A stretch of DNA of 64,000 nt, from assembly GCF_001612725.1 (NCBI RefSeq), contig NZ_BDAZ01000047.1, forward strand, positions 56,104 to 120,103, in the 5' to 3' direction. How positions within the stretch are numbered: the stretch's first letter is position 1; each line of letters begins with the position of its first letter. The translations under genes were made by a program, and so were the position numbers. Below the pieces are notes generated by a model, which worked only from the letters and a program-made list of their open reading frames with translations, had not been told where the DNA came from and searched no databases. This document shows, piece by piece, positions 47,668 to 56,444 of the stretch. The DNA comes from Nocardia anaemiae NBRC 100462. Lineage in GTDB: Bacteria > Actinomycetota > Actinomycetes > Mycobacteriales > Mycobacteriaceae.

Positions 47668-48080
47668 TGTTGATTATCGGCGTTACAACGGAGGCGCTGG
47701 AAGGGGTGCGCTCTGGTTGTATGACGTTGGTAGCTACGGGATTTCGCGACTTCGCATGCTGGGCGGCTGGCTGGCTACCGGCGTCTGTGTCGGAAATGTG
47801 TGGATGCGGATGCGTGCTGTCCCCTCGGTGTCTGATTCTGTTGATGTAAATGTTTCGGTGAAACCTGGATTTCGCCGAAGAAACATTGGATCGGCTCAGC
47901 GCGGCGATTTGGGCGGTTTTGAGGCGGCTCCCCCGCGGGGTTCCCCTCGCGCCCTTAAAGCGTCACAGTGACGATTTAAGGGCGGCTCGCGTGTTCCGTG
48001 GATTGGATTGGTTTCGTGTTATGGGGCCAGTGCTTGGTGATTGGCTCTGTTGCTGAGGGTCCAGTTGGCGGCAGGCTGGG
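47668..48080. other. 413-bp intergenic stretch after the hydrogenase operon
   Basis: No gene is evident. Besides the large hairpin listed separately, GTTTCGGTGAAA and TTTCGCCGAAGAAAC near 47848-47885 can pair imperfectly and may form a first terminator. Confidence 0.4.
47951..47983. terminator. Long near-perfect hairpin downstream of the hydrogenase cluster
   Basis: Arms of 16 bp, with a single mismatch and one central base, begin GCCCTTAAAG and CGTCAC; the right arm is GTGACGATTTAAGGGC. It lies 284 bp past the last hydrogenase-operon gene and 98 bp before the next. It probably ends the long transcript; it could also be a two-part operator because the inner CGTCAC/GTGACG is itself a palindrome. 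Confidence 0.68.
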
Positions 48081-48716
48081 GTGATGTTGGTTCGGCGGCT
48101 GGTGGCGCTCTATGTCGGGTTGTGGTTGTACGGGTTTTCGATGGCGGTGATGATTCGGGCCGGGCTCGGATTGGATCCGTGGGATGTGTTTCATCAAGGG
48201 GTGGCCGCGCATGTGCCGATCAGTTTCGGGGCGGTGACGGCGCTGACCGGAGTCGCGGTGTTGTTGGCGTGGATTCCGTTGCGGCAGTGGCCGGGTCTGG
48301 GCACGGTGAGCAATGTCGTGGTGATCGGCGTCTCGGTCGATGTCGGGTTGTGGATGCTGCCGGACTGGGATGTGCTAGCGGTGCGGATCGCCGCGATGGG
48401 TGCCGCGGTGGTTTTGAATGCGGTGGCCACGGTGCTGTATATCGGTGCCGGTATGGGTCCCGGGCCGCGGGATGGACTGATGACTGGACTGGTCCGCCGA
48501 ACCGGATGGTCGGTGCGACTGGTGCGAACCGGGATCGAAGTAACGGTCCTGACGACCGGCTGGCTACTCGGCGGCAGCGTCGGCGTGGGTACCGTGGTGT
48601 ACGCCTTCGGGATTGGTCCGTTGATTCAGGTGATGATTCCGTTCGCCAACCGGTATCTGCCGGGGTTCCACGCGGATCGTAATGCCGAACCCGATGTTGT
48701 TCCGGTAGCGCCTTGA
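48081..48716 (+). CDS. YczE/YitT-like integral membrane protein
   Basis: The 211-residue protein has about five hydrophobic helices. Family motifs are GFSMAVMIRAGLGLDPWDVFHQGVA near the N-terminus and IGAGMGPGPRDGLMTGL in the middle. YczE-like proteins have no assigned substrate. Start GTG 48081 or ATG 48084. It stands alone between the hydrogenase cluster and the BVMO gene. Confidence 0.85.
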   Translation: MMLVRRLVALYVGLWLYGFSMAVMIRAGLGLDPWDVFHQGVAAHVPISFGAVTALTGVAVLLAWIPLRQWPGLGTVSNVVVIGVSVDVGLWMLPDWDVLAVRIAAMGAAVVLNAVATVLYIGAGMGPGPRDGLMTGLVRRTGWSVRLVRTGIEVTVLTTGWLLGGSVGVGTVVYAFGIGPLIQVMIPFANRYLPGFHADRNAEPDVVPVAP

Positions 48717-48800
48717 CTATGGCCGGGATGGCCGAAAATGTTGATTTCCTGGCCGCGGCGCTCTCTCGGCAACTCCCCCACCGTTCATACAGTGGTCGAC

Positions 48801-50276
48801 ATGACTAGCACTCCGTCCGTGCTCATCGTCGGCGCCGGATTCGGCGGCCTCGCGGCCGCGTTGGAGCTGAAGCGCCGCGGCTACGACGCGTTCACCATTA
48901 TCGATAAGGCAGACGGGCTCGGCGGGGTCTGGCGCGACAATACCTATCCAGGCGCCGCCTGTGACGCGCCGTCGGATCTGTATTCGTTCTCCTTCGCCCC
49001 GAATGCGCACTGGCCCAAGCGCTTCGCCGAGCAGCCCGACATCCTCGCCTACATGCATGATGTCGCGCGCCGCTATGGCCTCGACCGGCATATGCGTTTC
49101 GGTGTGGAGGTCGACTCGGCGGACTTCGATGCCGACCGCGGTGTCTGGCAGGTGCGCACGACCGCCGGTGAGCTGCTCGAGGCGGATGTCTTCGTGCCCG
49201 CGGTGGGTCAGCTGTCGCGTCCGGTGTGGCCCGATATTGCGGGCATGGACTCCTTCGCCGGGGATGCGTTCCATTCCGCGCGGTGGGATCACGATGTCGA
49301 GCTGGCCGGTAAGCGGGTCGCGATCATCGGCACGGGTGCGAGCGCGATTCAGATCATTCCGGCGATTCAGCCGAAGGTCGGGCAGTTGACGGTCTTCCAG
49401 CGGTCGGCGCCGTGGATCATTCCGAAGATCGAAAGCTATTACGCGCCACCGAAACTCAATGCGTTGGGCAAGCTGTCGATGGTGGCGAGGTTTCCGCTGA
49501 TCCAGCGTGCGGAGCGGTTCGGCTGGTATTCGTTCTACGAGCTGGTGACCTCGGGGCTGGAAGGCAATGGCCGCATCGCCGAGCTGGTCTCCGGGTGGGC
49601 GGATCGGCATCGGGCCTCACAGATATCCGATCCCGAGCTGCTGGCGAAGATGACGCCGGATTACGAGGCGGGCTGTAAGCGCGGGCTGATGGCGAGCAAC
49701 TACTACCCGGCGGTGTCGCAGCCGAATGTGCATGTGGAGACTTCCCGTATCGCCGAGATCACGCCGACCGGTGTGCGCACCGAGGACGGCACGCTCTACG
49801 AGGTCGATGTGATCGTGTACTGCACCGGCTTCAAGGCGACGGAGTTCTTGGCGCCCATGACGATTCGCGGGGTCGGCGGTAAGGAGCTGCGCGAGGTGTG
49901 GTCGGGTGGTGCGCGGGCCTACAAGGGTCTCACCGTGCCGCATTTTCCGAATATGTTCATCATGTACGGGCCGAATACGAACCTCGGTGCGGGTTCGATC
50001 ATCTATATGCATGAGCGGCAGGCGCGCTATCTGCGCCAAGCGGTCGAGCATCTGCGCGGGGCCGGTGGTTATCTGTCGGTGAAGCCGGAGGTGGAGGCGC
50101 GGTTCGACGAGGAGATCCAGGGACGGCTCGAGCATACGGTGTGGACCAAGTGCACCAGCTGGTATCGCGAGGCCAGCGGTCGGGTGACGACGAATTGGCC
50201 GGGTCGGATGAGCGAATACGACAAGCGGACGCATTTCGATGTCGGCGACTACGAGCTTGTTCGCACCGGAAGGTAA
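48801..50276 (+). CDS. Baeyer-Villiger-type flavin monooxygenase
   Basis: The 491-residue protein has the N-terminal FAD site VLIVGAGFGGLAAALELKR, the BVMO fingerprint FAGDAFHSARWD (FxGxxxHxxxW), the NADPH site VAIIGTGASAIQIIP, and VIVYCTGFKATEFL. It likely inserts oxygen next to a ketone or oxidises another lipophilic substrate, using NADPH and O2. The oxidase gene begins 4 bp after its stop, so the two form an operon, perhaps acting on sterol-like alcohols and ketones in turn. Confidence 0.92.
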   Translation: MTSTPSVLIVGAGFGGLAAALELKRRGYDAFTIIDKADGLGGVWRDNTYPGAACDAPSDLYSFSFAPNAHWPKRFAEQPDILAYMHDVARRYGLDRHMRFGVEVDSADFDADRGVWQVRTTAGELLEADVFVPAVGQLSRPVWPDIAGMDSFAGDAFHSARWDHDVELAGKRVAIIGTGASAIQIIPAIQPKVGQLTVFQRSAPWIIPKIESYYAPPKLNALGKLSMVARFPLIQRAERFGWYSFYELVTSGLEGNGRIAELVSGWADRHRASQISDPELLAKMTPDYEAGCKRGLMASNYYPAVSQPNVHVETSRIAEITPTGVRTEDGTLYEVDVIVYCTGFKATEFLAPMTIRGVGGKELREVWSGGARAYKGLTVPHFPNMFIMYGPNTNLGAGSIIYMHERQARYLRQAVEHLRGAGGYLSVKPEVEARFDEEIQGRLEHTVWTKCTSWYREASGRVTTNWPGRMSEYDKRTHFDVGDYELVRTGR

Positions 50277-50280
50277 TTCC

Positions 50281-51975
50281 ATGACGCACTATGACGTGCT
50301 GGTGATCGGTTCCGGTTTCGGTGGCAGTGTGAGCGCGCTGCGGTTGACCGAGAAGGGTTATCGGGTCGGTGTCCTGGAGGCTGGGCGGCGCTTCGCCGAT
50401 CACGAATTCGCCGAGAACTCCTGGCATCTGCGCGAGTACCTGTGGGCGCCGAAGTTGGGTTGCTTCGGTATTCAGCGGATGACGCTGCTCAACGACACCT
50501 TCATCATGAGCGGCTCCGGTGTCGGTGGTGGTTCGCTGGTGTACGCGAACACGCTGTACGAGGCGCCGGACACCTTCTACGGCGACAAGCAGTGGGCGCA
50601 TATCACCGATTGGAAATCCGAGCTGGCGCCGCATTACGACCAAGCCGAGCGCATGCTGGGGGTGACGACCAATCCGGCGACCACGCCGTCGGATCGGGTG
50701 CTGCGGGAGGTCGCCGAGGATATGGGTATCGGCGATACCTACCGTCGCACGCCGGTCGGGGTGTTGTTCGCGGATAAGGAGACTCGGCCGGGAGCCGCGG
50801 TCGCGGATCCGTTCTTCGGTGGTGTCGGGCCCGAGCGGCGCTCGTGTACGCACTGCGGCGAGTGCATGACGGGGTGTCGGCACGGGGCGAAGAACACGCT
50901 GGTGAAGAACTATCTGTATCTGGCGGAGCAGGCGGGTGCGACGGTGCATCCGTTGACGACCGCGGTATCGGTGCGGCCGCTGTCCGGCGGTGGGTACGCG
51001 GTCGATACCGTGCGCACCGGGCGCTGGGTGCGCAAGGGGAGGCAGAGCTTCACCGCCGATCAGGTTGTGTTCTCCGCGGCCGCGCTCGGTACCCAGCAGC
51101 TGCTGCACGATCTGCGGGATCGCGGTGTCCTGCCGAATATTTCGCCGCGCCTGGGTCATTTGGCGCGCACGAATTCCGAGGCGGTATTGGCGGCGCGTTC
51201 GCGGGATAAGGATTCGGATTTCACCAAGGGTGTCGCTATCACCTCGTCGATCCATCCGAACTCCTACACCCATGTGGAGCCGGTGCGTTACGGCAAGGGC
51301 AGTAATTTCATGGGTCTGTTGACGACGGTGCTGGTCGATGGGCAGGAGGGTAAGCGGCGCTGGGTGCTGGGTCTGCGGGAGCTGGTGCGGTATCGGCGGG
51401 ATCTGCTGCGTATGCACAATCCGGCGCACTGGTCCGAGCGGATGATCGGGCTGCTGGTGATGCAGAATGTGGACAATTCGATCATCACCTATAACAAGCG
51501 CGGTCTGTTCGGTACGCGGATGACCACCAAACCCGGTGCGGGACAAGCGCCTCCGGCGTGGATTCCGGAGGGCAATGAGGTCACGCGGCGGGTCGCGGAG
51601 AAGATCAACGGCATTCCGCAGGGTTCCTGGACGGAAATGGCGAATATTCCGATCACCGGTCATTTCATCGGTGGTTGCGCGATCGGCGACTCCCCCGATA
51701 CCGGTGTGGTCGACCCGTATCAGCGGCTCTATGGCTACGAGGGTTTGCATATTGTGGACGGTTCGACGATCTCGGCGAATCTCGGAGTGAATCCGTCGCT
51801 GACCATCACCGCGCAGGCCGAGCGGGCGATGTCGTTGTGGCCGAACAAGGGTGAACCCGATCAGCGTCCGCCGTTGGGTGGGCCGTATCGGCGGATCGAT
51901 GCGATCGCGCCGAAGAATCCGGTGGTGCCGGAGTCGGCGCCGGGAGCGCTTCGGTTGCCGATTACTCCGGTCTGA
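50281..51975 (+). CDS. ChoD-type GMC-family oxidoreductase (putative cholesterol oxidase)
   Basis: The 564-residue flavoenzyme has YDVLVIGSGFGGSVSALRLTEKGY for FAD, GSGVGGGSLVYANTLYE, and the C-terminal GMC block IVDGSTISANLGVNPSLTITA. It also carries RRSCTHCGECMTGCRHGAKN, four closely spaced Cys resembling a ferredoxin motif, as in mycobacterial ChoD. The substrate is probably an alcohol on a large hydrophobic molecule, possibly a sterol, but classical secreted cholesterol oxidases are a different group. No signal peptide. Coupled to the BVMO gene. Confidence 0.92.
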   Translation: MTHYDVLVIGSGFGGSVSALRLTEKGYRVGVLEAGRRFADHEFAENSWHLREYLWAPKLGCFGIQRMTLLNDTFIMSGSGVGGGSLVYANTLYEAPDTFYGDKQWAHITDWKSELAPHYDQAERMLGVTTNPATTPSDRVLREVAEDMGIGDTYRRTPVGVLFADKETRPGAAVADPFFGGVGPERRSCTHCGECMTGCRHGAKNTLVKNYLYLAEQAGATVHPLTTAVSVRPLSGGGYAVDTVRTGRWVRKGRQSFTADQVVFSAAALGTQQLLHDLRDRGVLPNISPRLGHLARTNSEAVLAARSRDKDSDFTKGVAITSSIHPNSYTHVEPVRYGKGSNFMGLLTTVLVDGQEGKRRWVLGLRELVRYRRDLLRMHNPAHWSERMIGLLVMQNVDNSIITYNKRGLFGTRMTTKPGAGQAPPAWIPEGNEVTRRVAEKINGIPQGSWTEMANIPITGHFIGGCAIGDSPDTGVVDPYQRLYGYEGLHIVDGSTISANLGVNPSLTITAQAERAMSLWPNKGEPDQRPPLGGPYRRIDAIAPKNPVVPESAPGALRLPITPV

Positions 51976-52068
51976 AAGTGTATGTGATGCTGTGGAGTTG
52001 AACGCGGGCGCCGCGATGGAGCATCGGCGCGGCCATAGGCGCCGATCACCTCGTCTGTCCTGAAAAGT

Positions 52069-52800
52069 TCAGTGGGATGCCGTGGATCCGAGCGGACGCA
52101 GCGACCAGGGCACCGCCTCGATCGGGACCGTCGCAGCAGAGCTGTCCATCCTGCTCGTCTTGGATCCGGTCGTGAATTCGGGATCGGTTCCCATGATGAC
52201 GCGGCCTTCGCTGTTGACCAGCACTACCCGCTGACCGGATGCTTGGAATCGTGGAAGCAGGACCTTCTCGATCGCGGCAACCGGCACATCGGCACCGGCG
52301 ATTCCGAGGAATGTTCCCGATGTGGTCGTGACCGGTATCGCGAATGTGCAGACATACTCATCGCTGCACGCGTAATCGAGGTGCGGCCCCTGTACCCATC
52401 GCCGACACTGCTCGCGCGGAACCGTGAACCAGTCCATTTTGGTGTAGTCGTAGAAGTATTCACTCTCGGGATTCAATTCCAGCACCAGTCGTTGCGCGGT
52501 GGGAAGCCACCATTCGAGGTGTCGGGGGCGATCCGCCAGAACGCTGTCGGCCATCACTACGCCTGCGCCGTTGAACAGTTTTCCGCGCGACTCGAGCTCG
52601 CCGAGGATGGCCTCGCGCAACGGTGCCAGATCAGTCGCCCGGGGAGCGGATCGCAGCTTCTCGGTCAACTCATCCCATAGGGTTGTCAGCGCGGTCCCGA
52701 TGGTTGCCAGCGACTCGTAAATCTGGTCAGCCAGTTTTGTGACGGAATCAGCGAGCGACTCGATGGTCGCGGGGGCCGGAAAGCTATCGGTGTTCCTCAC
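52069..52800 (-). CDS. Cache (PDC)-domain ligand-binding protein
   Basis: The 243-residue protein has an N-terminal helical region and a Cache-like sensor fold. It includes GAGVVMADSVLADRPRHLEWW, YTKMDWFTVPREQCRRWVQGPHLDY, CTFAIPVTTTSGTFLGIAGADVPV and VVLVNSEGRVIMG. No membrane segment is evident, so it is probably a soluble ligand sensor. GTG 52800 lies inside the regulator gene (17-base overlap), so it is coupled to the GntR protein and may modulate it or sense the same metabolite. Confidence 0.82.
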   Translation of the reverse strand: MRNTDSFPAPATIESLADSVTKLADQIYESLATIGTALTTLWDELTEKLRSAPRATDLAPLREAILGELESRGKLFNGAGVVMADSVLADRPRHLEWWLPTAQRLVLELNPESEYFYDYTKMDWFTVPREQCRRWVQGPHLDYACSDEYVCTFAIPVTTTSGTFLGIAGADVPVAAIEKVLLPRFQASGQRVVLVNSEGRVIMGTDPEFTTGSKTSRMDSSAATVPIEAVPWSLRPLGSTASH

Positions 52801-53542
52801 TGAGCTCCAAGCGCAAAGCAACAAGGCGGCGGATGCGTGATTCCGTATGCGATTCTGCCAGTTCTCTCGCCCGGGCATCGTCTTCTTGTTCGATCGCGTC
52901 CACCAGTTCGCGATGGGCGCTCGCCTCGACGGCCGGGTCCAGCTTCAGGCCCGGCAGCCAGAGCAAGGCGGAGAGCTCTGCCTGCAGACCGACCTCGGCG
53001 CGGGTCAGCCGGGTGGACTGCGCGCACACCGCCATCTCGATGTGAAAGCGGCTGTCGGCTTGGCGGGCCGAGACAAGGTCGGAGCTGTCTTTCAGCCGGT
53101 CGGCCAAGGCGCGGAGTCCGGCTATATCGGCCCGTAAGCTGCGGCGCGCGGCGAACACAGCAACCGCCCCGGTGACGGCGAAGTGCTCATCCCCTAGATC
53201 GCGCAGCTCCTGAACGCTCATCTGCTGCAACCGCGCCAGCGAGGGGGTCTCGAGGACCTCGGCCGAAGCGCTGATGAAGCTGCCACCCCCGCGCCCGCGC
53301 TTGGTGTGCACGATGCCCTGCTGCCGAAGTACGACCAGCGCCTCCCGCAGGGTCATCGTCGATACCCCCAACTGGTTGGCGAGATCGGTCTCGCTCGGCA
53401 ACTGCTGGCCGTCGCCCATCACACCGAGGCTGATCGCAGCAGACAGCCGCTGCACTACGGCCTCGGTTTTCGGACCACTGCCCTCGAGCGGTGACAGCAC
53501 TGCGCCGAGCGCGGTCAATCCGGCCCTCTTCTGGTGGGACAA
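52784..53542 (-). CDS. GntR-family regulator with FCD domain
   Basis: The 252-residue protein has an N-terminal winged helix (LPSETDLANQLGVSTMTLREALVVLRQQGIV) and a C-terminal helical FCD domain with metal-binding candidates (DSRFHIEMAV, SAHRELVDAIE). I chose TTG 53542 because AGGAGG sits 5 bases upstream; an ATG at 53584 would add 14 residues but has no such site. AT-rich direct repeats lie upstream. It probably represses its own operon and responds to a carboxylate. Confidence 0.9.
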   Translation of the reverse strand: MSHQKRAGLTALGAVLSPLEGSGPKTEAVVQRLSAAISLGVMGDGQQLPSETDLANQLGVSTMTLREALVVLRQQGIVHTKRGRGGGSFISASAEVLETPSLARLQQMSVQELRDLGDEHFAVTGAVAVFAARRSLRADIAGLRALADRLKDSSDLVSARQADSRFHIEMAVCAQSTRLTRAEVGLQAELSALLWLPGLKLDPAVEASAHRELVDAIEQEDDARARELAESHTESRIRRLVALRLELSEEHR

Positions 53543-53591
53543 CGCGCCTCCTGGGGGTGACGGGCCTGACACGATTCTACCCATCTAACAA

Positions 53592-53638
53592 TTGAACTAT
53601 GAACTATAAAGTTATATCTCAACCCCTTGAACTATGAA
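53592..53638. promoter_or_regulatory. AT-rich direct repeats upstream of the GntR gene
   Basis: TTGAACTATGAA occurs twice, identically, at 53592-53603 and 53627-53638 (35 bp apart). Between them is AACTATAAAGTT, which has short inverted arms. The spacing and AT-richness suggest GntR binding sites. Confidence 0.6.
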
Positions 53639-53726
53639 ATCTAATGTCTTAGGTTAATAGCAGCGTGAACTGCCCCACCTGGACACCTCGACGCGCCGAC
53701 GTCATGATCGAAACAGGAATTTCCCC

Positions 53727-53975
53727 ATGTCCCAGAACCGGACCTGCCATACGGAAGTCGACGGACTGCGTGTGACATGGCGCTTGGTTCAGCATCATGT
53801 GATCGCAATCGTCGCCGTGCACAACGCATCCGACGCTTCGCCAGTGGCATCCTTCTGCCCCAGCAGCTACCCGGATCTCGCGCGAGCGCGAGAACTCCTT
53901 CCGGGACTGACGAAGCTGTGGGATGCGGTCCGCCGCGAATTCTGGACGCAACTGATCCCGCCGCGGTGCTACTGA
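53727..53975 (+). CDS. Small hypothetical protein (82 residues)
   Basis: The ATG at 53727 follows ACAGGA. The product, CHTEVDGLRVTWRLVQHHVIAIVAVHNASD..., is a short mixed alpha/beta fold with no recognised family. It overlaps the fragment of an oxidoreductase gene in another frame at its end, so its stop may be fortuitous. It may be a truncated gene. Confidence 0.45.
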   Translation: MSQNRTCHTEVDGLRVTWRLVQHHVIAIVAVHNASDASPVASFCPSSYPDLARARELLPGLTKLWDAVRREFWTQLIPPRCY

Positions 53976-54085
53976 CCACCGATCAGGGGAACCGGGAGCG
54001 GTTCGTAGTGGCCGGGCCAGAAGTGCTGCCACACAAGCAGATCGCCGCGGAACTCTCGGCGGCGCTGGGCCGCACGGTCTCGTAG
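53936..54085 (+). pseudogene. C-terminal fragment of an NmrA-like NAD(P)-binding protein
   Basis: The frame encodes RFVVAGPEVLPHKQIAAELSAALGRTVS, which matches the GPExLTxxEIAAxLSxALGRPV segment near the C-terminus of NmrA/SDR-a oxidoreductases. The Rossmann N-terminal part is absent upstream. A relic. Confidence 0.62.
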
Positions 54086-54143
54086 CGCGGAGTTCGGATC
54101 AGCCCGAGCCGGACCGATCACCGGCGCGGTCGAACTTGTTAGC

Positions 54144-54332
54144 GTGGGGCGAGTGGATCTGAATCTGGATGGAAAACGCGCGATCGTGACCGGCGGCAGC
54201 CGCGGTATCGGGCATGCAATCGCGCACGGCCTCGCAGCCGAAGGCGTCGATGTCGTGATCGCTGCCCGCTCGGCCGGACCGCTCGAGATCGCCGCACGGA
54301 AACTGGCTGACGCGGTTGTGCCCCCCGTTTGA
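54144..54332 (+). pseudogene. N-terminal fragment of a short-chain dehydrogenase
   Basis: DLNLDGKRAIVTGGSRGIGHAIAHGLAAEG with TGGSRGIG is a complete SDR cofactor site, but the frame stops after about 62 codons, before the NNAG and YxxxK motifs. Truncated gene. Confidence 0.72.
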
Positions 54333-54389
54333 TGACTCAGCTGGGGCCGGCAGCGAGCTTGTGTCGCCCACCGCGTACAGCGAAGGCAC
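54330..54389 (-). pseudogene. Possible fragment of a FAD-dependent oxidoreductase
   Basis: On the minus strand PSLYAVGDTSSLPAPAES resembles the FAD-contacting xYAxGDxxSLPxP segment of sulfide:quinone-reductase/NDH-2-like enzymes. Only about 20 residues are preserved. Weak evidence by itself, but it lies in a cluster of fragments. Confidence 0.35.
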
Positions 54390-54546
54390 CCACGACAGCC
54401 ATCCTCAAACACCGCACAGTTCGCCAGCTTTGACCAAAAGTTGACTTTTCAGCCGAAGCCCTGTCCCACAAGCTCATACTTGATCATGCCGACAGGCTGA
54501 TCCGGTGAAGCTAGCAGGGAAACCTCGAGCCTTGTGGAGGGTCACC

Positions 54547-54864
54547 ATGGTGAACTGGCCATCTGTGGAAGAGCAGATCGCTTCGGCGAATGCTCCGCGT
54601 GGAAGCGCGCTTGAGAGTCTCATTCGCGGTAACCAGGACTTTGATCTACTCGACCCGCGTGAGGCCGACGATGACATCGGGCTTCCGCCTTGGCTGCGCG
54701 TCCGCTGGCGAAAGCAACACCCCGACGTCGAGCATTCCACAATCAATCCTGGAGCCAGCTATCCCGACGTCCTTTTCATGATCTGTGAATGGATACAAGC
54801 ACACCCCGAGCTGCCGACGTTTGGTCCTACCGCCGGAGGCGGAACGAACGCAGGCGAGTCATGA
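54547..54864 (+). CDS. Unrecognised 105-residue protein coupled to the BNR-repeat gene
   Basis: ATG 54547 follows GGAGG with 7-base spacing. The protein is acidic and has VEEQIASANAPRGSALESLI, PPWLRVRWRKQHPD and PDVLFMICEWIQAHPELP, suggesting two helical parts. No signal peptide. Its stop overlaps the next ATG (ATGA). I do not recognise the family; the arrangement suggests it works with the propeller protein. Confidence 0.65.
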   Translation: MVNWPSVEEQIASANAPRGSALESLIRGNQDFDLLDPREADDDIGLPPWLRVRWRKQHPDVEHSTINPGASYPDVLFMICEWIQAHPELPTFGPTAGGGTNAGES

Positions 54865-56432
54865 TCGATCTGCGCATTTCTGGCGCGTCGACCTCGCCCC
54901 GGGCTGAGTCGGATATTCGTCTCAACTACGGTGACCCCAACCGGATAATCGCGGCGTCGAACAATCTTGGCAACCCGACGCAGGCGCAGTTCTTTTCGAC
55001 CGACGGCGGATCCACCTGGTCTCAGACCAACCTCCCACCTGTCACAGGCGACGTGTTCCAGGGTGACCCGGCCGTCGATTGGACCTCCGACGGGACGGCG
55101 TGGGCGTTCACATTGGGCAGCGACACGATGATGAACATTCGATTGCATGGATTCCGGTCGACGGATTCCGGCGCGAACTGGACCTTCGACGCGACTGTCT
55201 CGGGAACCCAGTTGGCAGCCGATCGCGACGTCGTTTGGGTCGACCACGAGGCGACCTCTCCCTTCAGGGATCAGATCTACGCGATGTGGCATGTCGGTCT
55301 GCCTGTCTTCTTTGCACGACGAACAGCGGGCGCCACAGGTGCGTGGCAGGCACCGATCCAGCTCAGCGGCGCCGAGACGACAGGCATCGGCATCGGTGGC
55401 GACGTCAAAACGAACGCTTACGGCGATGTCTTCGTCTTCTGGCCTGATGCGGACGGGAGCCGCAATATCTCTGTCGTAAAGTCGACCGACGGCGGACAAA
55501 CCTTTACAACCCCTATTGTCATCGCACAGACGTTCGCATCCAGACGTCGGCTTCGGATTCCGTCGGTTCCGGTTGTTACTGTCGGTGGCGCACTACAAGG
55601 CGGTTGCCGGGTGTATATCTCGGCCGGCGCGTACCGCACAGCCACCAAGGATCTCGTCTACGCCGTGTGGACGGATCTCAGCGGCAAAACTGGCTGCGCA
55701 ACTGGATTCGGCCCCGGCAACTCCACCACTTCGGCGTGCAAGACCCGCGTTTGGTTCACCCGGTCGACCAACGGCGGAACCACCTGGTCGACACCGAAAA
55801 TGATCAACAACCAGCCGGGACGGAACGACCAGTTCCACTCGCGTCTATGTGTCGATGAGAGCAACGGCAATCTCGTCGTCACTTATCACGACACTGTCAA
55901 CGACCCGAGCCGTCTCCAGACCGATGTCTTCATGCAGACTTCAAAAGATGACGGCCGGACGTGGAGTACCGCAGTCGCGCTGACATCGGCGCGGACCGAT
56001 GAGACCAGCACAGGCGCCAACACGTTCCGGTACGGGGACTACAACGGCCTTCATGGCCACAATGGGATCTTCTTTCCGACGTGGACGGATCGCCGTAGCG
56101 GCGGTGCCGAGGAAATCTGGACTGCGCAGGTGTCGATCCCTGGAACACTGCTCCCCGCAACTGGACGTATCACGCTCCTACGGGTAAACGACGTCAAGAC
56201 GGGGTTTGGGCCACCAGGCGACTTCCTGGATGTCGACGTGGTGGTCCAACTCGACACCATGCCGGGACGCGCCTTTGGCTTCCAGTTGCGCGACGACTCG
56301 CAAGGTACGGCGCGGCGGGCGATGCTCGACATGCTGCGCGACGCGTTCAGCCAGAACATTCAGGTCACGATCGACTACATCGTGACGGGACTCAGCAACG
56401 GCCGCATTCTGCGCGTCGTGAATTCGCCGTAG
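54861..56432 (+). CDS. BNR-repeat/sialidase-like beta-propeller protein with a novel C-terminal domain
   Basis: The 523-residue protein has at least five Asp-box repeats: STDGGSTWS, STDSGANWT, STDGGQTFT, STNGGTTWS and SKDDGRTWS. They indicate a six-bladed propeller of the sialidase superfamily, but I see no sialidase Arg triad (FRIP) near the start. From about residue 435 there is a separate domain with LLRVNDVKTGFG, VQLDTMPGRAFGFQLR and MLDMLRDAF. The same domain is the whole product of the next gene. No signal peptide, so sugar cleavage outside the cell is doubtful. Codon use and GC are lower than in the neighbourhood, indicating acquired DNA. Confidence 0.8.
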   Translation: MIDLRISGASTSPRAESDIRLNYGDPNRIIAASNNLGNPTQAQFFSTDGGSTWSQTNLPPVTGDVFQGDPAVDWTSDGTAWAFTLGSDTMMNIRLHGFRSTDSGANWTFDATVSGTQLAADRDVVWVDHEATSPFRDQIYAMWHVGLPVFFARRTAGATGAWQAPIQLSGAETTGIGIGGDVKTNAYGDVFVFWPDADGSRNISVVKSTDGGQTFTTPIVIAQTFASRRRLRIPSVPVVTVGGALQGGCRVYISAGAYRTATKDLVYAVWTDLSGKTGCATGFGPGNSTTSACKTRVWFTRSTNGGTTWSTPKMINNQPGRNDQFHSRLCVDESNGNLVVTYHDTVNDPSRLQTDVFMQTSKDDGRTWSTAVALTSARTDETSTGANTFRYGDYNGLHGHNGIFFPTWTDRRSGGAEEIWTAQVSIPGTLLPATGRITLLRVNDVKTGFGPPGDFLDVDVVVQLDTMPGRAFGFQLRDDSQGTARRAMLDMLRDAFSQNIQVTIDYIVTGLSNGRILRVVNSP

Positions 56433-56444
56433 AGGAGGAAGATC

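Noticed and set aside
49999..51750. A 583-codon minus-strand frame opposite the ChoD-type gene
   Set aside because: It is antisense to a well-supported flavoenzyme gene and its product is Arg/His-rich with no recognisable domain.
54861..56432. Calling the propeller protein a true sialidase
   Set aside because: The Asp boxes are present, but no FRIP Arg motif or catalytic Tyr/Glu pair could be identified and there is no secretion signal.
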